From Branchiostoma belcheri (taxonomy: Eukaryota > Chordata > Leptocardii > Amphioxiformes > Branchiostomatidae), in assembly GCF_001625305.1 (NCBI RefSeq), contig NW_017803909.1, positions 8,585,549-8,649,548 on the forward strand: DNA of 64,000 bases. Reading direction: 5' to 3'. Shown here piece after piece: positions 51,441 through 63,897 of the stretch (its first letter is position 1; the number at the start of each line of letters is the position of its first letter). The notes beneath the pieces were generated by a model, which saw only the letters and a list, made by a program, of their open reading frames with translations, had not been told where the DNA came from and did no database searches. The position numbers were made by a program, and so were the translations under genes.

Positions 51441-52756
51441 GTGTATACAGTAATCAGACATGTTGTCAGCCCTGCTCCACAACTGCTATCAGAATGGATG
51501 GGATAGTGGCATGATGGACTTGCATTACAGATGATATATTGTTGATTTAATCATTCCTACTGCAAAAACTCCCTAGCCTTGGAGATATACGAGCTTCAGA
51601 GCCTTGTGTTTATCCCTGGAAAGAGAATTTCATTAATTAGATTAGGCTGGCAGGAAAGATATTTGTCACCTCAGCAGAACACCTTTATTTCAGAGATGGG
51701 AGGTTGTGTTTTAAAATTTATTACCTCCATGAAAAATGGAGGTATTGTTTTGGTGCGTGTGTCTGTCTGTGTGTGTGTGTTTCTGCGCTGCATATACATG
51801 TAGTTGCGCCAGGTAGCTACATGTACATGTGTCTAGATTGCTTTAGGTACAATACAGGTTATTTATACTGGCATATTGAAATTATAGCCATGGTTAAGAG
51901 TAATACATGTACCAAGAGATGATACTGTCATGTAGCCTGATTACCATCCTCCGTAGTTACCTACAAAGGATATGGCAACCAGGCTAACTTATGAATAATT
52001 AATCAAGGCATCACCATCAATAAAGGGTGATGTCTTCAGCTCCTCTTGGATCAAATGCCTTTCACCAAATTTAGTACAACTGAAACAATAGGGAATTCTA
52101 TGTTGAATCTAACAACATTGAGAACTAGGTAGGAAGAGAGTTTGTATTATGCAAAGAGTAGGAAATTGGGGCTTAGTAATTGGGACATGTTCAATACAAT
52201 GTAGCTGTCCAAATGATGAAAAGCATAACCCTAAGATCCACTGCATACCATATACTTCCTGGCTTTTATTATCTGTATTGTGAATACGTTTCAGAGATTT
52301 AAAGCCTACTAAAGGGATATTGAGCTTTATGTCATACCTGGTTGGCGATAACTTTCGATATTCATATGGGTGTTCCGGGCCGCTTCTTTACGGTATGGCC
52401 CGGGCTTCCATGGCTTCCATAGAACGATTTGAGTGCGTTTCGCCTTAAACGTAACAAGTGTCATGAAGTAGTTTGAAATATTTATGACTTTATTTTTTGT
52501 GAATCGTAAAGTCATCAAGATGCCACCACGAAATCACACTGTGGGCATTGAGGTTAATACCTCATCCATCTTGACTCTAACAAGTGTGTATTGATTGACA
52601 TGTATATTGCTTTCCTGCTCCTGTTGCATGTAACCCTGGTATTGATTTGTAAATCCTTCTCCCCTCCACTGCGCATAGGTAACTTTTGCTTCAGTGTGGG
52701 CGATTGCTTCAGAAAACCAAATTACCATGCTAAACTGAAATATTGATCGCTCTAAG
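51441..52756. other. Intergenic/intronic, mostly unassigned
   Basis: Contains a CCTCCATGAAAAATGGAGG hairpin with a TGTC/TGTG tract (51724-51782), and a short inverted pair TAGCCTGATTACCAT/ATGGCAACCAGGCTA (51933-51978). No gene recognised. Confidence 0.4.
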
Positions 52757-52839
52757 TTAGAGAACAGCCTGCAGGGAAAAATTTTTTATTGGGGACCCCC
52801 CTCCTTCCAAGAAGTTAGCTTCTTGCAGTTGGGAGATTT

Positions 52840-53228
52840 GGCCACACCAATTTTATTGTTGTTTCTCGGATTCGCCCTGTCCATTTTTTTCTGATTTGCC
52901 AAAAAAAAGAAATTTTTTTTAGGTTCTGAATCAACTGCAAACTGCTCAATAAAAGACATATTTTGGCCTCAACGGTTGAAGAAAGTCCTTTTCTTCTGGT
53001 TGTTAAAGTTTTTACAATGTAACAATACAACTTCGTTTCATTAAAAGTTCAAAGTCTATTGTTTTACTTATAAACCAGCCTTTTATGTTGACTTCATGGC
53101 TCATATCGTAACATTTCCGGCTATTATGGGGTGCCTTGGCCTGTTTTTTTTTAAAGTTTTTATTTCGCCCTGTGACTCATATTTTTTCTGAAAAAATCCA
53201 AGAAACAACAAATTAAATTGGTGTGGCC
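52840..53228. mobile_element. MITE family M1, copy 5
   Basis: GGCCACACCAATTTTATTG at the left, CAAATTAAATTGGTGTGGCC at the right, 389 bp. Interior CGGATTCGCCCTGTCC, TTGACTTCATGGCTCAT and GGGGTGCCTTGGCCTG. The flanking 3-bp sites (TTT/TTA) are imperfect. Confidence 0.82.
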
Positions 53229-53295
53229 TTAACCATGGGTACGGATAAGACCATGACACATGAAGTTACATGTACATTGCACCTACATGTACCTC

Positions 53296-54235
53296 CTCTG
53301 AGGCATGGCTTTGTGAATAATGTCATCCTTCTGGCCTCATGTCTTGTGGAAAAGTATGTTTTATTGGGGTCCCCGCTACCCCAGGAAGCTTCTTGCAATG
53401 TGCAGATTAGCCTAGGGTATACATTGCATATGAATAAGCTTGACACATGAGAAGTCGTAGGGCACTCACCTCTGGTAGAGCGTGGCTTTGTGAATAATGC
53501 TCATCCTTCTGGTATCGTATATCTACATGTATAGCCCCTGTCAGACATTCAGAATCTGACCCCGACCACCAACCAACCAAGGTTGGCGGAAGTATGGGAG
53601 CAGTTTGACCACATTTATGCCACCCCTGCCTACAGTTAAATTTGACTTCTACCCACACGATGGCCACTGCTATAGTTTAACCTATCCCTGAACACCAGAT
53701 AACCACCAGACAACTATGGCCAAATGTCCCATCCATACACAAATGTTTTAACATTTTGAAACATTCAGCTGATGCAGTTAAACGCGAACCGACCTAGCCA
53801 AACACCGTTCAAACACCGTTCTTGCTCCCAAACAACCATGGTGTTCATGGAGATCATATTGGGCTACACGTATGTGTGATAAGGGCTTTAATCCATCCAA
53901 TTTAACGTCTTTTTTCCCCGATTACCGGGGGTTAGACGTGCTTGCACCAAGTGCAACAGTTACTCTTTTTTAAAAGCAAGATTTTTACGGCTGGATGCCC
54001 TTCCTAACGCCAACCCAAACCCTAGTAGGGCCCAGGATACCTCTAAGTCAAGTCATTCCCTTTATGGAAAAATATGTCTTATTGGACTTCTCTCTGCCCC
54101 TGAAAGTTTGCCTTTTGCGGCGGGCAGATTAGCCAGCAGTGCGCATAAGCCTGACACAAGGCCAGTCATAGGGTGCTAACCTCTACTGGAGCCTGGCTTT
54201 GTGAATAATGCTCATCTTTCTGGCATCATGACTCG
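53296..54235 (+). repeat. Diverged repeat units with GGCTTTGTGAATAATG
   Basis: GGCTTTGTGAATAATG followed by TCATC(C/T)TTCTGG occurs at about 53308, 53484 and 54197. Each is associated with a TTATTGG..CCCC and GCAGATTAGCC block (53362-53412, 54078-54135; also 52785-52835). A diverged tandem unit interrupted by other sequence; origin unknown. Confidence 0.55.
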
Positions 54236-57200
54236 GTTCCGCTAGCCTTGGGTACTTCTGTCTCACCCGTACCAACCCAGGAGGAAACCTGACGTTGACC
54301 AATTACCGCCTCTTGGCAGGCAATTTGTCACACGTTACGTGTTCAGCGCTCCGTCAGAGGATAAAGTCTCCAAGGAAAGGCTTCCAGAAGGAAGAGCGTT
54401 TCTGATAATTGAAAGCGTGAGATGTTTCTTGTGGAATTTATTGCTCTGTAAGTACATGTGCGGAGTATGAAATTGGTGTCGTGCAATTTCGTGCCCTCAT
54501 ATGTACTCAATTTTTGGATGGGCATCTCAAATACATATTAAATATGGTGTTTTGGACTTTAAGCTGTCAACCTGTAGTTTGCAACTTGCTTAAAATAGAT
54601 ATTCGTCAATATTTCAAATTGTTTGAAGTTCAAACTTATGACAGTTACAGTCACCCGTTTTGGGGCCTTTTGCAGTCGTTGTGCCTACTTTGAATGCAGG
54701 AAGATGCTTCCAAACTACTTTTGCAAGTTTGTTGCGTATGTTTTTTTAAGGTTGTTTCAATTATAGTTTCTGTTTCTTTGGACGTTCCCTTTAACTTTAA
54801 GTTTGTTTTATTAGCTACCCTACTGCTACACATGTATGTCATGATCACTGTTACTGTACATTTAATTTAAAATATGCTGCTGGTGCCACAGGTTAAACTA
54901 TGATAAAAGCTAATGCAACAGTAAAAGAACATGTTAATTTGTTTAATTTTTCAGATACATGTTCAGGTCCTTTATCTAAAATTTGTTGAGGTACACAGCT
55001 CTAGACCCCATGGCTCAAGTGATAAGCAATCCAAAGAACCCAAATGAAAACACATATTGAGAAGAGTATAGAGAGAAGAATGTCTAGAAATGCAAACTTT
55101 AGCAAACCCACAAAGTTGAACCACCAGGTACTTGAAAAAGCATTCTGTTTGACCTCATTTGAAGATGTGAAAAGAAGAAAAACAGTATTTATCAGAATCC
55201 ACAGGTACCACATTCATCACTGTCATCCTATAAGAACTAAGGTCTAAACTACAAAACCCTGAAAAATATATATTAAGGATCATTCACTTCTATACATTGT
55301 AAATCTTATACTCTCCCAGAGGTGTTGGGAATTCTCTACCACTAAAAATGGGTGGGCAAGGTAATTCAATTTTAGGGCCTTTCAACCCCAAATCTTATTT
55401 ACCTTTAGGTAAATCAATTTGGGAACCATGCTTGGCACCATGCCCCCTCTTACTTCGTCTCAAGAAAGTCAGTCTTTCCCTAGACTATGCAGCGCCAGAC
55501 ATTTCCCAATAGGATTGTGATAGTGCGGGTATCTGACTTGGGGCTTATGATGCCACCGATCCACCAATTTAAATGGGGGATGGAATTTCATTTCGGTCCA
55601 GATCTTCCCCACGCCTGTCAGAAAGGAGTGGCACAAATGATTTGAGGTTCAGGAATCGTATCTAGTTACCGAGACGCTGACGTTATGTAAGACTAGGAGA
55701 CCACTTAAGAAGGCTGCGAGAGGCCATGACCCATAGATAATGGAATGGTTGTGAAGAGTGTAAGAAGCAGCTTTCCTTTCAGATGTACAAGTTGAATACA
55801 GCAACACATCTTTCAGCACTATGGACGGTGCATTTACATGCAAGTTGCTAAAAGACTTTCTTCTTGTGTATTCTTCACAGCTTCTCAAGTTATTCTGTAA
55901 CTTCAAAGCTAAAAAATGTTTCTGAACTACTTTTGTATCATATAATGATATTTTTTTTTAACCCTTGTCCTGCGGAGCCCAACAATTGTTGTTTTGCACA
56001 TACGGTAGTACCACCTATATAGCACTCTGTATAGGTACGATTTGGGGGTATTTCTCGTGCAACGCATCACACCGCAGCAAAAAGCAACGAAAGTAACTAT
56101 GCCACTGCCATGCCAAAAAAGTCAGGGGTCTAGGACCTGATTAAGACTTGAAATTATTGAAAAATATTGTGTAAAAAATGCCAACAGGACAAGGGTTAAA
56201 TCAAAATTATAGTTCCTGTAGTTTGGACATTCCCTTTACTTTTGTTTCCTTTTATTGACACCCCCTGCCCTTTTATTTCAATCTCTTGCTGTACTTTCAT
56301 CTCCTTTGGTTTAAAAGTGTTTCCTGTGCCCTTTTAAGCAGAGGTCAACTCAAGTGGATAACCACTGAAGATTTCTTCAGGGGAATGGTGGATATATCTA
56401 AATGTTCCCAGAGAGGCAACAAAAATGGGATTTCTTACTTTCGTGATCTACTTTTGGGTTTTTGTGACCTTCAAGTTCCCAGACCTCCGGGAACCCACCT
56501 TACTCCCACCTAGCACATTCTGGGTCACCTTCAGGCATGATGTTTCTGTCAATCATTTTTCAAAATCACCTCCCACCCACCATGCAACCAAAACTTTCAG
56601 TCCACTGTACTCTAATGTCATGTAGGAGAACAGAGTCTTTTTTTTCTACCATGTGCTAATGTAAACAATAACCTGGATTGTAACACTCCTGGTTAATAAT
56701 TGGTTTACAGCAAAGTTGCAAAGTTCTAGCACATGCAGAAGTCCTGGTTTTGGAAAGAAGATGCCAGTACTCTTCTTTTGAATGACTGGAGGTTGTTCTC
56801 AGTTATTCAGCCGACAACGTTGTCTGGGAGACTGTCGAGTCATACTACAGTTCCTGTAGATTGTGAGATAGTTACCAGCACAGCAGTGGATCAATAATTT
56901 ATACCATATATACTCGAGTCAGGTTGACTTAAAAACTACTTGTTACAGATAAGAGGTTCAATAGAATAGAATAAACTATGGTAAACAGTGATAAGCTAGC
57001 TATTTGTGAATCCTGACCCTTCAGATACTGATCATTGTCTGCCATAAGCAGGACAAGTCAATTTTAAGAGGTTCATATGACTGTGCGTGTGTCAAACGTT
57101 TGACCTCGTTCAGTCCATCATCTGGTTGTGAGAGTTTCAGGGATATGACTCTTTCCGCCAGCCCTCCCTATCCTCCATAGCCCTGGGCAGGTCTTCCAGT

Positions 57201-57440
57201 CTGCAACCTGCATCCTCACATAGTTGGTGTATGTACTAGGTTGTTTGTGGTCTGCCTACACTAGCATGCCTATGATTAGATGTTCAGAGAAGGACTACAG
57301 ACTGGCCACAAAACAAATCCAACGTATTGATTTTTACCATACAAAAGTGTACGTAGAAACCCTTTACGTTAACAACTACAGCTGTATGTATTCCCTTGCA
57401 ATTAGCCTTTGTGCAGGAGTTTGCAACAAAGTTTTAGAGT
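54236..57440. other. Intergenic/intronic, no gene seen
   Basis: No exon with coherent phase and coding bias. Short ORFs on both strands have no recognisable motif. An AT-rich run and a LINE-like 3' end are possible but not demonstrable. Confidence 0.4.
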
Positions 57441-57775
57441 TCCAATGATACCAAATTTTCCCTGTTTTGATCAATTTTGCTTTTAGCTAGGGTTAGGGTA
57501 AGGGTTAGCTAGGGTTAGGGTTAGGGTTAAGTTTAAGGTTAACTTCAAGTATATACATCTCAGCAACGGCAAACAATATCAACTTTTGGTTTGCAGTTTT
57601 GATCTTCTGGCCGGGAGAGCTTTCCAATGATACCAAGTTTTCCCTGTGTTGATCGATTTTGCTTTTAGCTAGGGTTAGGGTAAGGGTTAGCTAGGGTTAG
57701 GGTTAGGGTTAACTTCAAAAATGAATATCTCGGCAACAACAAACAATATCTACTTTTGGTTTGGAGTTTTGATCT
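57441..57775 (+). repeat. Tandem duplication (182-bp unit) with interstitial telomere-like repeats
   Basis: Units at 57441-57622 and 57623-57775. Each contains TCCAATGATACCAA, TTTTGCTTTTAGC and a run of TTAGGG-type repeats broken by GCTA (57488-57530, 57669-57712), then ATCTC(A/G)GCAAC and AACAATATC.ACTTTTGG. Confidence 0.9.
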
Positions 57776-57911
57776 GCTGTTTTTAAACAAAACATCTTCA
57801 TTACATAGCTTCAAAAGAGTTAGGTATGAATTGTGTAGTTGTGGCATGGCATGGTATGTCATTTTGGGTGATATACATTACAGCCACCAGCCATGCAAAG
57901 CTGGTATGTTA

Positions 57912-58322
57912 GGCCAAAGCAAGTAATTTTTATGGATAAGATCAGCGCGCGCATCAATTTTTGCCTGATTTTGGAAAAAAAAACAAGAAATTTTGTTGCC
58001 TTCTGACAGTGGTCACCATGCCGGAAATGGGCAAAGATATCTGTTGCCACTCCGGAGGGTGAATGGCAGATAACTATAAGGAGAGGAGACAAGAAAAGAC
58101 TCTGATTTAATGTTTTGTTTCTTACTTTGATGCAGTGATATGTGATGTTGGCTGTGTAAATGTGATGTTCCCACGGAATCAAAACCATTTGTACAATGAT
58201 TGAGTCATTTTTTTAAAATGTAGGAACTTTTTTTTGGCCCGCCTTGTTTTGTTTTTTTGCCCACTCGCATTACATTTGGAGTCTGTGGAGGATGTCATCC
58301 ATAAAATTTACTTGCTGTGGCC
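57912..58322. mobile_element. MITE family M2, copy 3
   Basis: Left GGCCAAAGCAAGTAATTTTT then ATGGATAAGATCAGCGCGCG; right GATGTCATCCATAAAATTTA then CTTGCTGTGGCC. Inverted relative to 22539 and 58564 inside. 411 bp. Flanked by TTA at the left only. Confidence 0.8.
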
Positions 58323-58563
58323 TGATCAATGCAGACTTCAGCTATACCCATGTTTTATCTGTGACAGTCAGTGAGTGTACAAATGTATGTTATTTGGTAT
58401 CTCATACCATTTACTTGGTCCAGGAGTGATTTCCTTGTTGGAAGCTTGTCAAATTTTCTGGTACTCTGATTAATAATTCATCCTAGACATTGTTGAGAAA
58501 TACCTCTGCGTATGCTGAGACTGCATCCAGTACATGTAGATACATATCTGTCTCTCCAAGTAA

Positions 58564-58979
58564 GGCCACATCAAGTAAATTTTATGGAGGACATCCTCCG
58601 CAGACTCCAAATCTAATGCGAGCGGGTGAAAAAAAACAAGGCGGGCCGAAAAAAACAAGGTTCCTACATTTCAAAATTTTGACTCAATCATTGCACAAAA
58701 TGTTTTGACTCAGTGGGAACATCACATATACACAGCCAGAATCACATATCACTGCATCAAAGTAACAAACAAAACATTAAGTCAGGGTGTTTTCTTGTCT
58801 CCTCTCCTCTCTTCATAGTTATCTGTCATCTCCTTCCGGCATGGCAACAGACATCTTTGCCCATTTTTAGCACGTTGACCAATATCAGAAGGCAACAAAA
58901 TTTCTTGTTTTTTTCCCCAAAATCAGGCGAAAATTAATGCGCGCGCTGATGTCATCCATAAAAATTACTTGCTGTGGCC
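58564..58979. mobile_element. MITE family M2, copy 4
   Basis: Left GGCCACATCAAGTAAATTTT, right AAAAATTACTTGCTGTGGCC, flanked by TAA on both sides. The interior (GGCAACAGACATCTTTGCCC, ATTAATGCGCGCGCTGATG) closely matches 22539-22947. Only 240 bp separates it from copy 3. Confidence 0.87.
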
Positions 58980-59228
58980 TAATCCGTGCTGATGGATGGT
59001 GACTACATTATACATGTAAGACTTGTTTATGAGGAAACCATTACGATCCAGCGTAGTGTGAGATTTCAACAGCACAGTCTCAGATTATCTAGGCTTTACA
59101 AACCAGCAGAACTAAGACGTTCCCAAGGAGGTATCGTCAGTGGAACTAAGACATTCCTGAGGAGGTATCATCAGTCGAACTAAGACATTCTTCAAGAAAT
59201 GTAAAATCATCAGTGCCAAGGGAAGACT

Positions 59229-60140
59229 TTAGGCTATTACTTAGTTTGGGATTCAGACTAAGTAATGATGAGATTAGGTTTCTGTATTGAGGACCATTTA
59301 GTGAAGCTTCTGACTATACTTAGAGCAAAAAAGAGAGTGATCTCAAACCAGCTCAAATGAACTCAATGAATGGTCGAGCAACTCTACACCATTTACTGAT
59401 CATTAAGAAGTCACTCAGACAAATTGTGCAGGTTCACAATTTCTTTCAGATATAATTCCTTGTTTTGAGTTAAAACTTTTGGTCCAACACAAAAAAGTTC
59501 ATCATTCCTTGGTTGCTCCTGAGTTACTATTACTTGGTTTGGGATTCAGCCTAGTAATGATGAGATTAGGTTTCTGTATTGAGGACCATTTAGTTAAGCT
59601 TCTGACTATACTTAGAGAAAAAAGAGAGTGATTTCAAACCAGCTCAAATGAACTCAATGAATGGTCCAGCAACTCTATATCCTTTATTGATCATTAAGAA
59701 GACATGTTCACAATTTCTTGCAGATACATTGTATCATTTCTTGGTTGCTCCTGAGTTACTTAGTTTGGGATTCAGTCTAAGTAATGATGAGATTAGGTTT
59801 CTGTATTGAGGACCATTTTGTGAAGCTTCTGACTATACTTAGAGCAAAAAAGAGAGTGATCTCAAACCAGCTCAGACTTTAGCTCAAATGAATGGTCGAA
59901 CAACTCTATATCCTTTACACAACTGATCATTAAGAAGACAGACAAATTGTGCAGGTTCACAATTTCTTTTAGATATCATTCCTTGGTTGCTCCTGAGTTA
60001 GTAGTACTTAGTTTGAGATTCAGCCTAAGTAATGATGAGATTAGGTCTCTGTATTGAGGACCATTTACATTTGTAGTGAAGCTTCTGACTGTACTGTAGA
60101 TTGATCTTGAACCAGTTCAGGCTTTAGTTCAAAATAAAAT
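59229..60140 (+). repeat. Satellite-like array, four diverged units of about 225-295 bp
   Basis: Unit starts at about 59243, 59536, 59762 and 60010. Each has AGTTTGGGATTCAG, TAAGTAATGATGAGATTAGG, TTTCTGTATTGAGGACCATT and AGCTTCTGACTATACTTAGA; three also share CAGGTTCACAATTTCTT-like and GGTTGCTCCTGAGTTA words. The last unit is truncated. Non-coding. Confidence 0.88.
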
Positions 60141-60394
60141 TTTGACTACTATCCCTAAAAACTTAGTCTGTCTTTTCTTGCGTAATGAGCACGTTCTGTA
60201 AGAAAATTTTGGCCTTATTAAAATCACATCTTTTATTTTTATTGCAGAATATCAGAAAATTTGTCTTTTCAACCATGATTTAGTTGATTGATTTTGATTT
60301 GTACACCAGCTCATTATGTACCTTTGTCATTTCTTCTTCTTCTTATTATTATTACTTTGTTTTCTTGTTTCCTTTTATGTGTGAGGAGAGGGCT

Positions 60395-60470
60395 GAGATA
60401 AGTTTTATAACTTTTTGCCCAATCCTCGAAAAATAAATGTGAATAAAATAAAATAAAATAAAATAAAATT
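60395..60470 (+). repeat. LINE/SINE-like 3' end with (AAATA)n tail
   Basis: GCCCAATCCTCGAAAAATAA, then ATGTGAATAAAATAAAATA. A terminal AATAAA-rich tail after GC-richer sequence (GTGAGGAGAGGGCTGAG) suggests a retroelement end; no coding part is recognised. Confidence 0.5.
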
Positions 60471-62137
60471 TGTCTTTTTAGTATTGATAGTTTATTTGCT
60501 TCAAACCATGTTGCTACTTTGGACAATTCTTGATTAGTCAGTTCTATCAGAGAATCGAAGTCTTTGTGAGAAAGAAATATGTTGGTGTCATCTGCAAACA
60601 GTATAATTAAAATAAAGTATAAAATAAAGTATATAAGTATAATATCTGCGCTGTATTTGTTTCCAAGTTCACTATTGAGTTAGCCCTTGCCCTGCAATTA
60701 AGGGAGGCAGACAGAAGAGATGATATATCTTTACTGCTGGGATATCTGACATGGCCAAATGAACCGGTTCCGTCTTCTCGCACCACATATCTTTGACTCA
60801 CGCCTCCCCAATACTATCGGAAAAATCCATTTCTGTCAATGACTTTGTAAATTTGCCTTGTTTCGACACCACTGTCCTGGTTCTGTGTGTGTATACTACT
60901 GTAATTCACTTTATGTTCATGGTAGTAAAATTTAACGGTCTGAGAAAAATGTTCAGGGAACTATATATTCACCGTGGCGACAGGTGCAGGAAAAAAAAGC
61001 CCAGGAATTATTTGTGACATGTAACTGTAATGATAAGTTCATGGTACAGAAGTGACAGTGAAAACAATGAACATAATTAAAGTACAGTGAAAAAATCAGG
61101 AATTACGTTTTTTTGAGGTAGATTTTGTAAAATTAAAAAAAAATCTTAATTTTTAACAAAACACTTGATTTTACCATGATTATTGTTAACGAACTGTAGA
61201 ATCAACTAATGTATATCCTTGAATTTGTAATGAGTCATTGTGATATGTACAATATATATACTGATTTAGGTAACAGTTCAATTAAGTCATATGGGTGTAC
61301 AAGTTATGTAGATGAATAAATAAGACTTTGCATTTTTTTCATATTAAGATTATCATTCATTCATTTCTATGAGAGACAAAACGTAGAAAAAGCAAAAAGA
61401 AAGTGTTGAAGGCAAGAAACGACATGACATACTCAACTCAACAATGATGAATAGTGTAGAGCCCTTGCATGTACATGTAGGTCTTGCATATCTCTGTGAT
61501 GTGACGGATATACATGTATGAGGCTGCCTGTTGCATCTTTATCAGGCTCTATTTATGTATAGTTTGTAATGCTCTTGGATCTTTGGTTCTTTCAAGCTAT
61601 CATATACATGTTGACTTGACGTAAAGTATGATAATGCACACCTTGTATTTTTTGTAATCCTGGTTTAAACCTCTGCTCGTTTAAAGTAGAACATTAGCAC
61701 AGAGTCATTCCATTTAGACGTAGTGAGGGAGTCCCTCTAGTAAAAAAGGTAATGAACAGGATTAACTGTGCACTAATAACAGTTGTTTGTCATGCTTAAC
61801 AACATTAAGTTGTAACTAAGGTTAATGAAAGGCAAATGTAGCATATTCCCTACAGATTTGGGTTAACGTCATGCATACTATAGATTTCTATGTCTCCTCA
61901 AAACCGATCCAATCGTTGGCTTTTTAAAGGAATTATATTAATTGAAGGCAATCTTTGTGATGTTGGCACATACTGCTTCACATTAGCACATTTCAATCAT
62001 TATTTCATACTTAAGGCATTTAAAACTGCAGAAACAAGCCCCAAAATGAGTCCTTTATTTTCTGAGTGGTACCCTAAAATCAGCCCAGTAACCATTTTCC
62101 GTCAGAATTTTGAGAATTTTTGCTCCATGAGGGTCCA
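60471..62137. other. Intergenic/intronic, no gene seen
   Basis: AT-rich, stop-rich in all frames. TTTTGTAAAATTAAAAAAAA (61123) resembles 62633 (TTTTGTAAATTAAAAAAATC). Nothing else recognised. Confidence 0.4.
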
Positions 62138-62249
62138 TATACATTGAGATAGTGTGGTTTCAACTCAATTATTATGTAGATAAGTGACTAGAATATTGAC
62201 TTTGAAAAATCGGGTTTCCAATAAAGCCCTTAAAAACTGCACTGGATGC
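62138..62249 (+). repeat. Dispersed repeat R3, copy 2
   Basis: Matches 50771-50866 (TACATTGAGATAGTG, GTAGATAAGTGACTAGAAT, GACTTTGAAAAATCGGG, CCCTTAAAAACTGC). Confidence 0.7.
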
Positions 62250-63620
62250 CTTTAATGCAAAATGTACCTGTAGAACATCCAATTGTGACAAATGGGATGT
62301 TGTGTGTAATTTCTCTGGAAGGACTGGGGCAAGGAGATATTGTTCCCTCGAGTCGACTGTTCTTGTCGCAAAACCATCAATGCCCCTTCCATGCTGGGTC
62401 TGAAAATGGATTATTAAGTGATTGTGGCAGAGATTGAGGTCAGTGTTGATAAGAAATACCCTCGGATCATTCTATTTCAGTGTTTCCTTTTTTGCGGCGG
62501 GGGGAGAAGTTTAGAGTAAAATGGTTATTGACATCTTATTTCTTGCACATTTCTGATGGAAAAGGAGCTCTTACCCTTTCTCTTTTAATGTAGTTTGTAC
62601 CACACTAGAATTTACCATTTTTTGTAGGTAAATTTTGTAAATTAAAAAAATCTCAACCTCCCCGCAAAAGTTTTGCAATGGAATTGGCCCAACTGTTTCT
62701 TGCCTTGTGGGTCAGTGTACACGCTCATTCAGATCGGGTTGAGCGTACTGCAATCCTTCAAGCTGATTTGGTTGCGACCGGTGTCACAGTAACTCCTAGC
62801 CTTAGATATATGCCTGTCTGCTGATTGAACCAGGAGTACTAATTGTGTAGTGCGGAGAAATGTCTTCATCTTAAGCTGTAGAAGGAATTCTCTTCTTGGC
62901 AATCAGTGGCCTTTTCTGGTAGAAAAGAGACTAGTGGACCAGGTCATGCCAGAAAGGTGAGCTTCAGGTGACACTTCAGGTGAAACTTCTATTTTCAATT
63001 GTAGGAATTCTTAGAGATGACAATCGGTAATCCCAAAAAGGACAGACTTCTTCATCATGCTTAGCTGTATACATTAATTTGTAGTCTTCCTTGGGTGCAA
63101 TTGAAGCTTCAGAGAATGCTTTTGAGTAGCAGCATTTTTGTTTTTGAAGCATCTTCTATCTCCAGGACATTGGGGTTCTTGTCTATAGATCTCTGTATCC
63201 AAACTGTATCGTTTTCTGGTATTAACATATGGAGCGTCCTAAGACTTTTACTGAGAAATACCAAATGTTGTCATAGGGCTTTTCCTTATTTTCAATTATG
63301 GAAATATAGTTTTCTGTGGGAGGCCCAAGAATACATGTACAAGTACGGCAGGGCTTAGTTGTAAATTTTTGTATAAAATTGCATGAATGTTTGTTGCAGT
63401 CATTTTTTTTTAATCTGTACATGTCCTCCTTTGAAAGACTTTGAAAACAAAGTACATACATGTATTTATGCATGTAACTACTAGTAAGCATTAATTTCAT
63501 CAATGACATTTGTTTCTCTACCAAAGCTGCCTGCATTTGGATCCTGTTCCTTTCCTTTTCAAATGCCTTTATCCCTTTCTGTCCACCTCTGCCATCAGAC
63601 ATGTGCATCATAATCATGGT
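62250..63620. other. Intergenic/intronic, no gene seen
   Basis: No coherent exon. The - strand reading frame at 63617-63222 (131 codons) has no recognisable motif, and its amino-acid make-up is not protein-like. Confidence 0.4.
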
Positions 63621-63628
63621 TTCTTCCA

Positions 63629-63720
63629 GGTTCCCTCAAAATGGGCAACGTGCAGGACAAAATCCCAAACTTGGAGCAGCTTCAAGGCTCACGACCTCAG
63701 GATCACAGGGACACCAGTTC
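63629..63720 (+). CDS. Weak candidate exon with a start codon (MGNVQDKIPNLEQLQ...)
   Basis: A good acceptor (TTTCTTCCAG at 63628) is followed 12 nt later by AAAATGGGC (A at -3, G at +4). The frame from 63641 reads MGNVQDKIPNLEQLQGS then RPQDHRDTSS with fair codon bias, and runs open to a TGA at about 63775. No strong donor is seen. Met-Gly at the start would allow N-myristoylation (inference). It joins VIRMA exon 28 in phase, but the peptide does not resemble the VIRMA tail. It may open a downstream gene. Confidence 0.3.
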
Positions 63721-63897
63721 AGTCACTCTACTTTCCTCCCTTGTTGCATGCCTGTTGCCTTTCTGTGTGCCCTGATGTTCACATAGCTAATATGTCTGTG
63801 TGACAGCACTAGTCTGCTTGTTTGTGCACGGATGTGGTTAATATATATGAAGGTTTCAAAGAATCACAATCATGTTGTATCTCTATAGCTACTGTCT

